This document shows, one piece after another, positions 16,551-23,752 of a stretch of 27,547 bases of DNA. Where the stretch lies: positions 1 through 27,547 of the IMG/VR virus record IMGVR_UViG_3300022200_009232; one strand, 5' to 3'. Source of the stretch: a virus. The notes under the pieces are model-generated. The model saw only the letters and a program-made list of their open reading frames with translations, had not been told where the DNA came from and ran no database searches. Numbering within the stretch: the first letter of the stretch is position 1; every line of letters begins with the position of its first letter. Both the position numbers and the translations under genes were made by a program.

Positions 16551-18320
16551 TTACACTCCCAATCCAAGAGAAGATGCAGTGTAGTATGAAACATAAAAAT
16601 TATCATTATCCTCTGCATCAAGTGCAATTATCGAATCTCCACCAGAGGGTGTTGAATTTACTTTAGAAGCAGATAAATTAGTGGCAGCACTTATCGGAGG
16701 CAACATTGTAATCGATGGAGACCTATTCATAGATCTCATTGACATGTTTGAAGTATTTTTCTTCACAGGATTCAAAGATTTATTTGCCATTGAATCTCGT
16801 GGTCCTCCAATGGCACCATATAATTTATTATATAAGTTGGGATCAAGCGCTTTTAATGTTTCTTTTTTAAAGTACTTGGAAAGCACTTCTATAGATTCTT
16901 CAAATTTTTCATTCGCTTCTTTAAATATATTATTATTATATTCTTGTTTTCTCAATGAGAGAAACATTTTCTCAAATAATTCTCCACCATTACTAATAAT
17001 ATCAGATAAAAATCCCGAAAATCTTGCTGTTTCTTTTTTAGGGACAACAGCCTCTCCAGGAGTAGCAAGTATTGGCACAATGTCCTTATTAATATTGGGT
17101 CCAGGAACAATACCACCTCTATTCATTTTTAAAGGATCTTCCTGTTTTTCTCCAACAATTGCATCGTAAATTTTACCACCAACAAAGTCACCAAGTAAAC
17201 CCCCAGCAAATGTTCCAACACCAGGAATTGGAATTAATGTTCCTAAAGCACTACCAAGCAACATACCAACCGACTTTGCTGCTGCCCTACCTATTGGCTC
17301 TCCAAGAGCAAGAGACACGGCAAAATCAATTAGTGCTCCAAATACAGGTACTCTTTTAAATACTGGTCTCAAAAATTTCATGAGACCTTTTGCACCAAGT
17401 GCTTTTACTACCTTTTTACCAGCTAACTTTGATAATACTTCTGCTTTTTGAACTGCCTTTGCTACTGGATTTTTAGTTCTCTTATATACATCTACTCTCT
17501 CATGAAGTAGTCCACCAGAACCAGGTTTTGCTCTGGTAATTCTTTCCATCTCAACATTAACACCTCTTCTACCACCGGCAGCATTTCTAATTAAACCACC
17601 TCTCCTTATAGCATCACCAGCACCAGCACCAGCACCACGTCTACCAATACCAATAAGTCTCAGTGCTCCACGGATAAGTTTATATAATCGATAAATTTTT
17701 AATACAACATTAGTTAAAAGAAAACCGCCAATAACAGCAAGAATTGGTTTCCAATGTTTCCCAATAAAAGTAAATATCCCCGCTATTTTTTCAGCATTAC
17801 CTGGTTTTGTTAACCAATCAATCGCCTTATTAACTACAAATCCAGTAATAATGGCACCAAAAAAGTCAAGTATTTTTTGAAAAAATCCTTTTACAGGAGT
17901 AGTAACTTTATCAACTTGATTTTTAACAAAACCACCAATTTTTTTTACACTTTCTACACCTGCTTCTGCCCTACTCTTTTTTTCCTTATCAGATGTAATT
18001 TTTATTTTTTGTATATCTTCTTTCTCTTTTGCAATCCTATAAGCAAAATCAGTTGCTAACTGATTTTGTATTTCTATAAGAATATTGTTTGTTTCTACTA
18101 ATGTTTGTTCAATTGGCGTGCTTTCTTCTTTTCTTAAATAACTTGGATCAACATAAGACTTACTTGCCCCTATTTGCATTCCTTTAGGAATTTTGATAGT
18201 AGTCGATTTTCCAATAGATTTAAAGGCACCACGAAAAACTGAAGAAGAAATCATTTTCTTCCCCAACTTTGGTTTTTTATCTAAAGTAGGTGCCGTAAAA
18301 CTTTGACTACTAAATACCAC
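16551..18320 (-). CDS. Tape-measure-like tail protein, 589 residues
   Basis: The protein is basic at the N-terminus. It has hydrophobic, membrane-like segments at about 147-170, 178-205 and 325-385, the last a glycine-zipper region. It then has the motif MNRGGIVPGPNINKDIVPIL followed by TPGEAVVPKK (about 399-428), which is typical of tape-measure proteins of tailed phages. These set tube length and enter the host membrane with the DNA. In T4 the equivalent role is held by gp29, though this protein is not obviously similar to it. The start is GTG at 18320, overlapping the gp51-like frame by 11 bases. The next in-frame ATG (residue 23) is an alternative. Confidence 0.6.
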   Translation of the reverse strand: MVFSSQSFTAPTLDKKPKLGKKMISSSVFRGAFKSIGKSTTIKIPKGMQIGASKSYVDPSYLRKEESTPIEQTLVETNNILIEIQNQLATDFAYRIAKEKEDIQKIKITSDKEKKSRAEAGVESVKKIGGFVKNQVDKVTTPVKGFFQKILDFFGAIITGFVVNKAIDWLTKPGNAEKIAGIFTFIGKHWKPILAVIGGFLLTNVVLKIYRLYKLIRGALRLIGIGRRGAGAGAGDAIRRGGLIRNAAGGRRGVNVEMERITRAKPGSGGLLHERVDVYKRTKNPVAKAVQKAEVLSKLAGKKVVKALGAKGLMKFLRPVFKRVPVFGALIDFAVSLALGEPIGRAAAKSVGMLLGSALGTLIPIPGVGTFAGGLLGDFVGGKIYDAIVGEKQEDPLKMNRGGIVPGPNINKDIVPILATPGEAVVPKKETARFSGFLSDIISNGGELFEKMFLSLRKQEYNNNIFKEANEKFEESIEVLSKYFKKETLKALDPNLYNKLYGAIGGPRDSMANKSLNPVKKNTSNMSMRSMNRSPSITMLPPISAATNLSASKVNSTPSGGDSIIALDAEDNDNFYVSYYTASSLGLGV

Positions 18321-18497
18321 TCTGTTTTTGCTGTTTTAAATTTTCTTCCTCAATATATTGTTGCAAAAGAGAAACATATATTTCTCTTTCCCAAGGTATC
18401 ATATTTTCTAGTTCCGTCAATGAATATTTATGGTGCTGAATCAAGGCAAAGTTTGTTTTGTAATAATTTTCCAAACTCTCATGAGCCAGCGCTAACT
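18310..18497 (-). CDS. 51: gp51-like extension, read only by -1 frameshift from gp26
   Basis: Directly after gp26, the -1 frame is open for 62 codons after the slippery site and ends TAG at 312-310 of the 18300 block. It encodes QLALAHESLENYYKTNFALI, then HHKYSLTELENMIPWERE and a Gln/Glu-rich helix. The pattern of a short helical protein with W-E-R-E resembles the small gp51-type hub-assembly or tail-chaperone proteins found after gp26 in cyanophages. The frame has no ATG until MIPWERE, past the middle of the conserved part. It is therefore best read as the C-terminal part of a 301-residue gp26-gp51 fusion (18310-19214). A TTG start near 18474 is the alternative. Confidence 0.6.
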
Positions 18498-19214
18498 GAA
18501 AAAACTTGCTAACCCTTCCAATACAACTTCTGACTCCACACCTGTCTTTGGATTCTTCACATTAATTGTATGTGATAATTTTGGCATCGTGTTAAAGAAT
18601 TCTTCAATTTTCTTAAATTGTTTGGTATTCATTTGCTCGATGAAATCATTCAATTCTTTCTTACTACAATCAGAAGCATCCCAAGATTCTTCATCAGTAA
18701 ATACTTGACCAATGCAAGATGCTATCACTTGAATAGACTTATCAACTTGTTCATTTTTATTATCAACTTCAAAATTACTTTCAACAAATTGATTTAAAGA
18801 TGGATATTTCATTTTAACCGAAAGATTATCATCCAATTTAATAATATTACTATGATTAGGATTCTTTTGAACCTTAATTAAATCAATATCAATTTCAACT
18901 TGTAATTGTGTTTCTCCATCATCTGGACATGTTACACTTACTTCTACAGATTCTCCTACGGATTTTGCACGAACATTTAAAAACAAATATTCAATATCAA
19001 AAGTTGATAACTGATCTACTTTAATTCCTCTTGTAATAATACAATCTGATATAACAGTTTTAATTGCATTTGAAATTTGTTTAAGATCTTCACTCTCCAG
19101 TGCCATGATAAGAATTTTTTCTTCTTTTACAAGAAATGGACGATATTTAATTAATTTTCCATTTGAAGGCAATTCCAACTCATATGTCGGTGTCGAAATC
19201 TTGGGTAAAGGCAT
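18492..19214 (-). CDS. 26: Baseplate hub protein gp26
   Basis: The 240-residue protein begins MPLPKISTPTYELELPSNGK and continues IKYRPFLVKEEKILIMALES. This is the recognisable N-terminus of the T4 base plate protein family (gp26). In T4 the protein is needed to build the hub. The C-terminal third is acidic and helical, ending LASFFS. The last codons contain the slippery heptamer TTTTTTC, so some ribosomes may shift into the gp51-like frame and make a longer form. A late-type box AATAAATA lies 27 bases before the start. The hub role comes from the family; whether it acts as a structural protein or an assembly chaperone is open, and the frameshift favours a chaperone. Confidence 0.82.
   Translation of the reverse strand: MPLPKISTPTYELELPSNGKLIKYRPFLVKEEKILIMALESEDLKQISNAIKTVISDCIITRGIKVDQLSTFDIEYLFLNVRAKSVGESVEVSVTCPDDGETQLQVEIDIDLIKVQKNPNHSNIIKLDDNLSVKMKYPSLNQFVESNFEVDNKNEQVDKSIQVIASCIGQVFTDEESWDASDCSKKELNDFIEQMNTKQFKKIEEFFNTMPKLSHTINVKNPKTGVESEVVLEGLASFFS
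18498..18504 (-). promoter_or_regulatory. Slippery heptamer T TTT TTC for -1 ribosomal frameshifting
   Basis: The minus strand reads T TTT TTC in the gp26 frame, the canonical X XXY YYZ form, followed by AGT and TAG. After a one-base backward slip the next codon is CAG, the first codon of the open gp51-like frame. A short GC-rich palindrome (AGCGCT) lies just downstream; no strong stem or pseudoknot is obvious by eye. Confidence 0.65.
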
Positions 19215-19240
19215 ACTGTTTGATACAATTCAGGTATGAT

Positions 19241-19248
19241 TATTTATT
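19241..19248 (-). promoter_or_regulatory. Possible late promoter AATAAATA for gp26
   Basis: The minus strand has AATAAATA overlapping the stop of the tube-like gene. Transcription would begin near 19235, giving a leader of about 20 bases before the gp26 ATG. It matches the T4 late box at seven of eight positions. Confidence 0.45.
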
Positions 19249-20002
19249 ACCCCACGCCAGGAGGAAGACCTACTTGATCATCCCCATCAATGTTCAATCC
19301 TGTTTTATTAGTAGGATAATCATGAAAAGGACCTTTATTCCATCCTCTATATTGCTCAACAATATACCTATCATAAGCAAAAGAAACTGTAACTCTTAAA
19401 ACTTCTGCACTTCCATAAGAAACTGGAATAGAAGTAATTGCTTTAGGAAAAGCATGAAAAAATCTATAGGATATAATTGGTCTCTCTCTTTCGTTTGAAT
19501 CTTTTTCACCCTTTGTTATATACAGTCCATCCAATTTATACCCATCAATGGGATCTAAAGGATAATTGAATCTTTTATAATATCCATCATGTGCTACCGA
19601 AACTTGACCACCTTGCTTATTCACTGGATAATTATTTTCACCGGCAACATAATCTATCCAACCCTCAAAAAATTTCAAAACTCGATAATCCCCATCAAGA
19701 TAAAAAGTAAAATCACTATCGGTATATAATCTCGTATGAGCATATTGCTCATTAATACCATGAAAATTATCTTTTACCTCTGCTGTGGCAAGAGAACTAG
19801 TGGGAAGTGTTGCCTCAGAACACATCAATCCAAGATTATTGCTCAACCAATCCACCTTTAATCCATATTTTTTAAGAAATTTCATAAGACCACTTCCTTC
19901 CGAAAGTCCAGTCATATGAACTTGATAATAATTCGATAATGATACATTGGTAATTTGACTTCTTTCGATAGCACCTACTTTTAAGTCATTTATCCTTGGC
20001 AT
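19247..20002 (-). CDS. Tail-tube-like baseplate protein, possibly gp54
   Basis: The 251-residue protein contains a segment FTFYLDGDYRVLKFFEGWID (about 98-117), together with an N-terminal strand-loop pattern typical of the T4 gp19 tube fold, shared by gp19, gp48 and gp54. In T4, gp54 sits on gp48 at the top of the baseplate and starts tube polymerisation. The closeness of gp48 on the other strand fits this. It is the first gene of the leftward tail unit, with a late-type box CTAAATA at 20043-20037. AAGG lies about 12 bases before the ATG. It could instead be another tube-fold baseplate protein; the gp54 name is tentative. Confidence 0.55.
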   Translation of the reverse strand: MPRINDLKVGAIERSQITNVSLSNYYQVHMTGLSEGSGLMKFLKKYGLKVDWLSNNLGLMCSEATLPTSSLATAEVKDNFHGINEQYAHTRLYTDSDFTFYLDGDYRVLKFFEGWIDYVAGENNYPVNKQGGQVSVAHDGYYKRFNYPLDPIDGYKLDGLYITKGEKDSNERERPIISYRFFHAFPKAITSIPVSYGSAEVLRVTVSFAYDRYIVEQYRGWNKGPFHDYPTNKTGLNIDGDDQVGLPPGVG

Positions 20003-20003
20003 C

Positions 20004-20010
20004 CTAAATA
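20004..20010 (+). promoter_or_regulatory. Late-type promoter CTAAATA, rightward, for gp4
   Basis: CTAAATA on the plus strand lies immediately beyond the start of the leftward tube-like gene and 33 bases before the gp4 ATG. Other genes in this window have the same or a TATAAATA box in the same position. Transcription is expected from about base 20017. Confidence 0.55.
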
Positions 20011-20036
20011 CCTTATACGAATCCTACATTATTAAG

Positions 20037-20043
20037 TATTTAG
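20037..20043 (-). promoter_or_regulatory. Late-type promoter CTAAATA, leftward, for the tail operon
   Basis: CTAAATA on the minus strand abuts the gp4 ATG and lies 34 bases before the ATG of the tube-like gene. It is the mirror image of the rightward box at 20004. It should start the long tail transcript near base 20031. Confidence 0.55.
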
Positions 20044-20484
20044 ATGGCATATAAAGGAAAATACCAACCATCCTTTCCTAAAAAATATAAAGGTAATCCA
20101 TCAAATATAGTATATCGTTCTCTATGGGAGCGAAAGTTTATGGTTTATTGTGATAAGAATGAAAATATTTTAGAATGGGCAAGTGAAGAAATTGCACTCC
20201 CTTATCGTTCACCATTGGATAATAGAATTCATCGTTACTATCCTGACTTCTACATCAAAGTAAAAGAATCTAATGGTGCAATTAAAAAAATGCTAATTGA
20301 GGTAAAACCCAAAAAGCAGTGTGTTGAACCAATAAGACCAAAAAGAAAGACTAAAGGATATATTTACGAAGTCAAAGAGTATGTAAGAAATCAGGCAAAG
20401 TGGAGAGCAGCAAAAGATTTCTGTGAAGATCGTCAATGGGAATTTAAAGTAATCACCGAAGACGAATTGGGAATTCATAAATGA
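20044..20484 (+). CDS. 4: Head completion nuclease gp4
   Basis: The 146-residue protein matches T4 gp4 (also called gp50/65), needed to finish filled heads so that tails can attach. It has a TnsA-like PD-(D/E)XK nuclease core. E29 is in RSLWERKF, D68 in RYYPDFY, and E86-V87-K88 in LIEVKPK; together these form a complete metal-binding set. It is basic overall, as expected for a DNA-binding protein. It is the first gene of the rightward unit, and its stop overlaps the next ATG (ATGA), indicating coupling. In T4, gene 4 also lies next to gene 53. The assignment is firm. Confidence 0.85.
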   Translation: MAYKGKYQPSFPKKYKGNPSNIVYRSLWERKFMVYCDKNENILEWASEEIALPYRSPLDNRIHRYYPDFYIKVKESNGAIKKMLIEVKPKKQCVEPIRPKRKTKGYIYEVKEYVRNQAKWRAAKDFCEDRQWEFKVITEDELGIHK

Positions 20485-20855
20485 GATATCCAACAGACAT
20501 TAATAGCAATCGCATTCGTGGAGTGGTTGATAATCTAATTGGCACAGAAGATGCCGATGATATCATGATGGAATTAATGAATGCTCTTAGTAGTGACTCT
20601 ACGCTTGTTCCAGATGTTGGAAAGTATTATGTATTTGTTTATAGACCGAAAACTCCTCTAATACAATACGATCAAAATCCTTTGGTGGCAGTTACTGATA
20701 TATTTCGTTGGGGATTTCGTGGAATCAATTATCACTGGAGACAATATCGTCAATATTCTTGGGAAGAAGTTGTTGGATCATTATACCAAATATATCCAGA
20801 TGAGCTTGCAGATGCAAGAGAGCTTCCAATTCAAAAATTCATTCTAAATAGTTAG
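20481..20855 (+). CDS. Conserved-looking unknown protein between gp4 and gp48, 124 residues
   Basis: I do not recognise a named family. The N-terminal about 45 residues are helical and acidic (NLIGTEDADDIMMELMNALS). They are followed by an aromatic-rich segment (YYVFVYRPKTPLIQYD, DIFRWGFRGINYHWRQYRQY). No signal peptide, membrane segment or catalytic motif is visible. It overlaps gp4 by four bases and is followed by gp48 after 11 bases, so it is made together with head-completion and baseplate proteins. A virion or assembly role is the natural inference. Confidence 0.7.
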   Translation: MRYPTDINSNRIRGVVDNLIGTEDADDIMMELMNALSSDSTLVPDVGKYYVFVYRPKTPLIQYDQNPLVAVTDIFRWGFRGINYHWRQYRQYSWEEVVGSLYQIYPDELADARELPIQKFILNS

Positions 20856-20866
20856 AAAAAACGATA

Positions 20867-22054
20867 ATGACATACACAGGAGCAAGTAGAACAAGATATA
20901 GTGGAGGAAGACCCAGACCTACTCCTAATAATACTCCTAATAATACTCCTAATAATGCTGGCAACCCCCAATACTATGAAGTGCTTGGAAATGTTTATGG
21001 TCCTGATGGTCGTAGAGAGGGAATAACAGAAGACCATGCTGATTACAATAAAGATCCCAAAATAGAAAAATTGGGTGCTGGACGTAATATAAAAAAATTA
21101 GAATCAAATTTAAGATATCCCATAGCAAGTATTAATCTTGATCAAGATCATATAAAATTTGATATTATTAAGTATGAAAGAAAAAAATCAGAAGGTATTA
21201 GTTATACATCAGGAGAGCAAGTAAAGGTATTTGAAAAGAATAAAGATGGAACCGATTATATTGAAAAGGGAACTACAATAATTAATGTAAGAAACCAGAA
21301 TGCTTTTGATAACCCATTTGTTGGAGGTGCTCGTAATCCTACTGCAGAAAATCGGTTGGGATCAATAATATTACCAATTCCTGGACAAGTATCTGATACT
21401 AATGCAACAAATTTTGGCGAAAGTAATTTAAACAATTTTTATGCTGCTGCTATTGGCACTGCTCTAAAGGGAATATCTTCTGGTAGTCCAGAAGAATTAG
21501 CAACATCATTAGCATCAAGTACAATTGATGCTGCAAAAATAGCGCAAGATCGAAAAGTACAAGCTGCGTTGCGGTTATTTTTTGCTTCACAGGCAGTTTC
21601 TAGTCTAGGAGCAAACGTAAGCACAGATCAATTATTTGCAAGAGCAACTGGATCAATAATAAATCCAAATATGGAATTATTATTTAGTGGTCCAACTTTA
21701 AGACAATTTAATTTCGAATTTAAATTCACTCCAAGATATCAAAAAGAAGCAGTGATGGTTAAAGATATCATGAGGGTTTTTAAACAAAACATGAGTCCAA
21801 TATCATCTCCAGGAGATAAGTTTATGCAAACTCCGAATATTTTTAAATTATCATATATTGGTAAGGGAAGTAATTATTTAAATAGGTTTAAACTTTGTGC
21901 TCTCACAAATATGAGCATTAATTATACTGGTGAAGGAAATTATGCTACTTATGCTGATGGTGCTCCAGTTTCGAGTACGATGCAATTAGCATTTCAAGAG
22001 TTATCACCAGTATATTATAGTGATCACGATGACGTAGGCGGAACAGGATACTAA
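20867..22054 (+). CDS. 48: Baseplate tail-tube cap gp48
   Basis: The 395-residue protein is recognised as gp48 by its C-terminal half. This includes GSIINPNMELLFSGPTLRQF and FEFKFTPRYQKEAVMVKDIM, a tube-fold signature of gp48-like proteins. gp48 sits on the baseplate hub and, with gp54, seeds the tail tube. The N-terminus has a low-complexity stretch of three TPNN units (about residues 19-30) from a perfect 12-base tandem repeat. An Ala/Ser-rich region follows in the middle (about 200-260). It is followed after one base by gp53. In T4 gp48 is grouped with gp54; here the probable gp54 is on the other strand about 870 bases away. Confidence 0.82.
   Translation: MTYTGASRTRYSGGRPRPTPNNTPNNTPNNAGNPQYYEVLGNVYGPDGRREGITEDHADYNKDPKIEKLGAGRNIKKLESNLRYPIASINLDQDHIKFDIIKYERKKSEGISYTSGEQVKVFEKNKDGTDYIEKGTTIINVRNQNAFDNPFVGGARNPTAENRLGSIILPIPGQVSDTNATNFGESNLNNFYAAAIGTALKGISSGSPEELATSLASSTIDAAKIAQDRKVQAALRLFFASQAVSSLGANVSTDQLFARATGSIINPNMELLFSGPTLRQFNFEFKFTPRYQKEAVMVKDIMRVFKQNMSPISSPGDKFMQTPNIFKLSYIGKGSNYLNRFKLCALTNMSINYTGEGNYATYADGAPVSSTMQLAFQELSPVYYSDHDDVGGTGY
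20921..20956 (+). repeat. Three perfect 12-base tandem repeats in gp48
   Basis: ACTCCTAATAAT occurs three times without a break, encoding three TPNN units. Such repeats can change copy number by slippage without shifting the frame. Confidence 0.9.
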
Positions 22055-22055
22055 A

Positions 22056-22709
22056 ATGGGATATTTCAGAGAACTACCAAATTTACTTTATCAATCACCA
22101 CTGACAAATAGAAATACTTCTGATCAATACGTTGCGGTAAAAAATCTTTTTAGAAGAAACAAACTTCGTGATGACCTCCAAAATGTTTTTACTTTGTTTA
22201 ATAAGTATGAAATTGTAGAAGGTGCAAGACCAGACACGATTGCCGAAGAATTATATGGAAGTGCAGAACTAGATTGGGTTGTTATAATGACTGCAGGTAT
22301 TGTTAACATAAGAGATGAATGGCCTCTATCAAATTATCATCTATATGAATACGCTAATAATAAGTATGATGACATCAATGCAATTCACCACTATGAAACA
22401 ACTGAAGTAAAAGATAATAATGGTCGATTAATTTTACCAAAAGGAAAAGAAGTTAATAGCGATTTTAAAATTCCTAATCCAGATGATTATACTGCACAAA
22501 AATTAAATCCAGTCAGAGGAATTACAAATTATGAATACGAAGTTAGAAAAAATCAAGAAAAATCTAATATATATCTTTTAAAACCAAGATACTTACAACA
22601 ATTCTTGAATGACATGAGACAAATCATGACTTATCAAACTTCTTCTCAATACATTGATGAAAGATTAATTATAACAGAGAATACTAGAAATACCATACCA
22701 CCTGCATAA
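22056..22709 (+). CDS. 53: Baseplate wedge protein gp53
   Basis: The 217-residue protein matches T4 gp53. It starts MGYFRELPNLLYQSPL and contains the LysM-like segment YEIVEGARPDTIAEELYG followed by ELDWVVIM (about 50-79). The rest, with YLQQFLNDMRQI near the C-terminus, is the gp53-specific part. gp53 is the last wedge protein to join and lets six wedges assemble around the hub. It lies one base after gp48 and ends the rightward unit, facing gp32 across a terminator. Its TAA stop lies in the A-run that forms the T-tract of that terminator on the other strand. Confidence 0.87.
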   Translation: MGYFRELPNLLYQSPLTNRNTSDQYVAVKNLFRRNKLRDDLQNVFTLFNKYEIVEGARPDTIAEELYGSAELDWVVIMTAGIVNIRDEWPLSNYHLYEYANNKYDDINAIHHYETTEVKDNNGRLILPKGKEVNSDFKIPNPDDYTAQKLNPVRGITNYEYEVRKNQEKSNIYLLKPRYLQQFLNDMRQIMTYQTSSQYIDERLIITENTRNTIPPA

Positions 22710-22732
22710 AAAAGGGGGAGGTTTCCCTCCCC
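22708..22732 (-). terminator. Rho-independent terminator of the gp32 transcript
   Basis: On the minus strand GGGGAGG and CCTCCCC form a perfect 7-bp stem with a 4-base loop, followed directly by TTTTTT. It begins 8 bases after the gp32 stop. In the plus direction the hairpin is not followed by a T-run, so it acts mainly on leftward transcripts, though the stem may also slow rightward ones. Confidence 0.9.
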
Positions 22733-22739
22733 AACTCTA

Positions 22740-23669
22740 TCAATCTTCGGCAAGACGGGCAAAGTAGGACATTGCATCATCGTCCTCATCTTCAGTCATT
22801 TTAGAAGAACTCAGACTATCAAGTTCATCTTTGAGTGATTGGGGAACAGAAGGTGCTACATCTCCACGATTCTGCTGACGAAACTCTTCTTCTTCCTCGA
22901 TTGTTTCTTGATCTTGGAAACGAGGAGTGCCCTTATTACCGAGCACATAATCCATACGCTTCTTCAAGTCATCATAAGACTTGAATTGATCGGGAGCAAC
23001 AAAGTCTTGAAGAGAATATTCTTTCTTCCAAATCGCTTCCATTGCATCGTCATCATCAAGCAGTGCTTCTTGGCGGGCAAACTCTGAAGAGTCATAGTTA
23101 CGATAACCAGCAACGTTCTTTGCCTTCAGTTTGAAGTTGGCACCTTGCCAGAAGTCAAAGGGATCGATTGCTTCTTCATCTTCAAACTCAGGTTGCATTG
23201 CGGCAGTGATCTTGTCAAAGATCTTCTTACCGAACTTATACAGGAAGACTTTACCTTCGTTCTCGGGGTTGGCAGGATCTTTCACCACATAGATATTGCT
23301 AATGTAGGTGAGTTTACGCTTCTGCTTACGTGCCTGATCTTTGCCAGCATCGGTGCCATTGTTCCACAGCATCGTGTTGTATTCAGACACAGGATCTTTT
23401 TGATTCATGGTGGTGAGAGAGTTCTCAATATACCAACCACCAGGACCTTGGAATGCGTGTGAATAGAGTTTCACAAACGGCAGATCTTCGCCGTTAGGAG
23501 CAGGAAGGAAACGGATTACGGCATAACCATTACCGCTCTTATCGCATTCGAGTTTCCACAGACGCTCATCACCTGAAGCGTTTGCATTACTCATTTTTTC
23601 GACTTCTTTGACCAGTTTGGCGGTCAGAGAGCCCAGTTTGGATTGCTTTTTAAGATCAGCAAAAGACAT
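22740..23669 (-). CDS. 32: Single-stranded DNA-binding protein gp32
   Basis: The 309-residue protein is the phage SSB used in replication, recombination and repair. A basic N-terminus (KKQSKLGSLTAKLVKEVEKM) corresponds to the cooperativity segment. The OB-fold core is recognisable by WYIEN, VVKDPANPENEGKVFLYKFG and DFWQGANFKLKAKNVAGY. The acidic C-terminus (TEDEDDDAMSYFARLAED) would recruit gp59 and other partners. In T4 the core holds a zinc ion through one His and three Cys; here a His remains in YSHAF, but the Cys are replaced in a changed loop (NSLTTMNQKDPVSEY). It has its own promoter, a repeat-bearing leader with GAGG before the ATG, and a terminator. Confidence 0.92.
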   Translation of the reverse strand: MSFADLKKQSKLGSLTAKLVKEVEKMSNANASGDERLWKLECDKSGNGYAVIRFLPAPNGEDLPFVKLYSHAFQGPGGWYIENSLTTMNQKDPVSEYNTMLWNNGTDAGKDQARKQKRKLTYISNIYVVKDPANPENEGKVFLYKFGKKIFDKITAAMQPEFEDEEAIDPFDFWQGANFKLKAKNVAGYRNYDSSEFARQEALLDDDDAMEAIWKKEYSLQDFVAPDQFKSYDDLKKRMDYVLGNKGTPRFQDQETIEEEEEFRQQNRGDVAPSVPQSLKDELDSLSSSKMTEDEDDDAMSYFARLAED

Positions 23670-23717
23670 TCGGATTACCTCGGATTTTTTTGGATTTGTC
23701 GGGTTTGTTGGATCGAC
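23670..23717 (-). promoter_or_regulatory. gp32 mRNA leader with four ATCCRA repeats
   Basis: The leader of about 48 bases contains ATCCAA twice and ATCCGA twice, the last ending at the ATG. It has few G residues before the GAGG ribosome site, so it should be largely unpaired. T4 gp32 represses its own translation by binding an unstructured, repeat-containing leader; this may be the equivalent operator. Confidence 0.5.
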
Positions 23718-23723
23718 TTGGAT

Positions 23724-23752
23724 AGTATAACAGCGTTGCCCTCAGGTGTCAA
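23724..23752 (-). promoter_or_regulatory. Sigma-70 promoter TTGACA-17-TATACT for gp32
   Basis: On the minus strand a perfect TTGACA (752-747 of the 23000 block) is followed, after exactly 17 bases, by TATACT (729-724). The -35 box lies inside the last codons (Ile-Asp-Thr) of the DUF1825 gene. Transcription should begin near base 23717. Confidence 0.85.

Noticed and set aside
18303-18512. Plus-strand open frame of 69 codons
   Set aside because: It is antisense to the gp51-like frame, which has a better match to known proteins and a clear expression mechanism.
20852-21037. Minus-strand frame of 61 codons opposite the gp48 start
   Set aside because: Its Ile/Arg/Ser repeats only mirror the 12-base tandem repeat of gp48.
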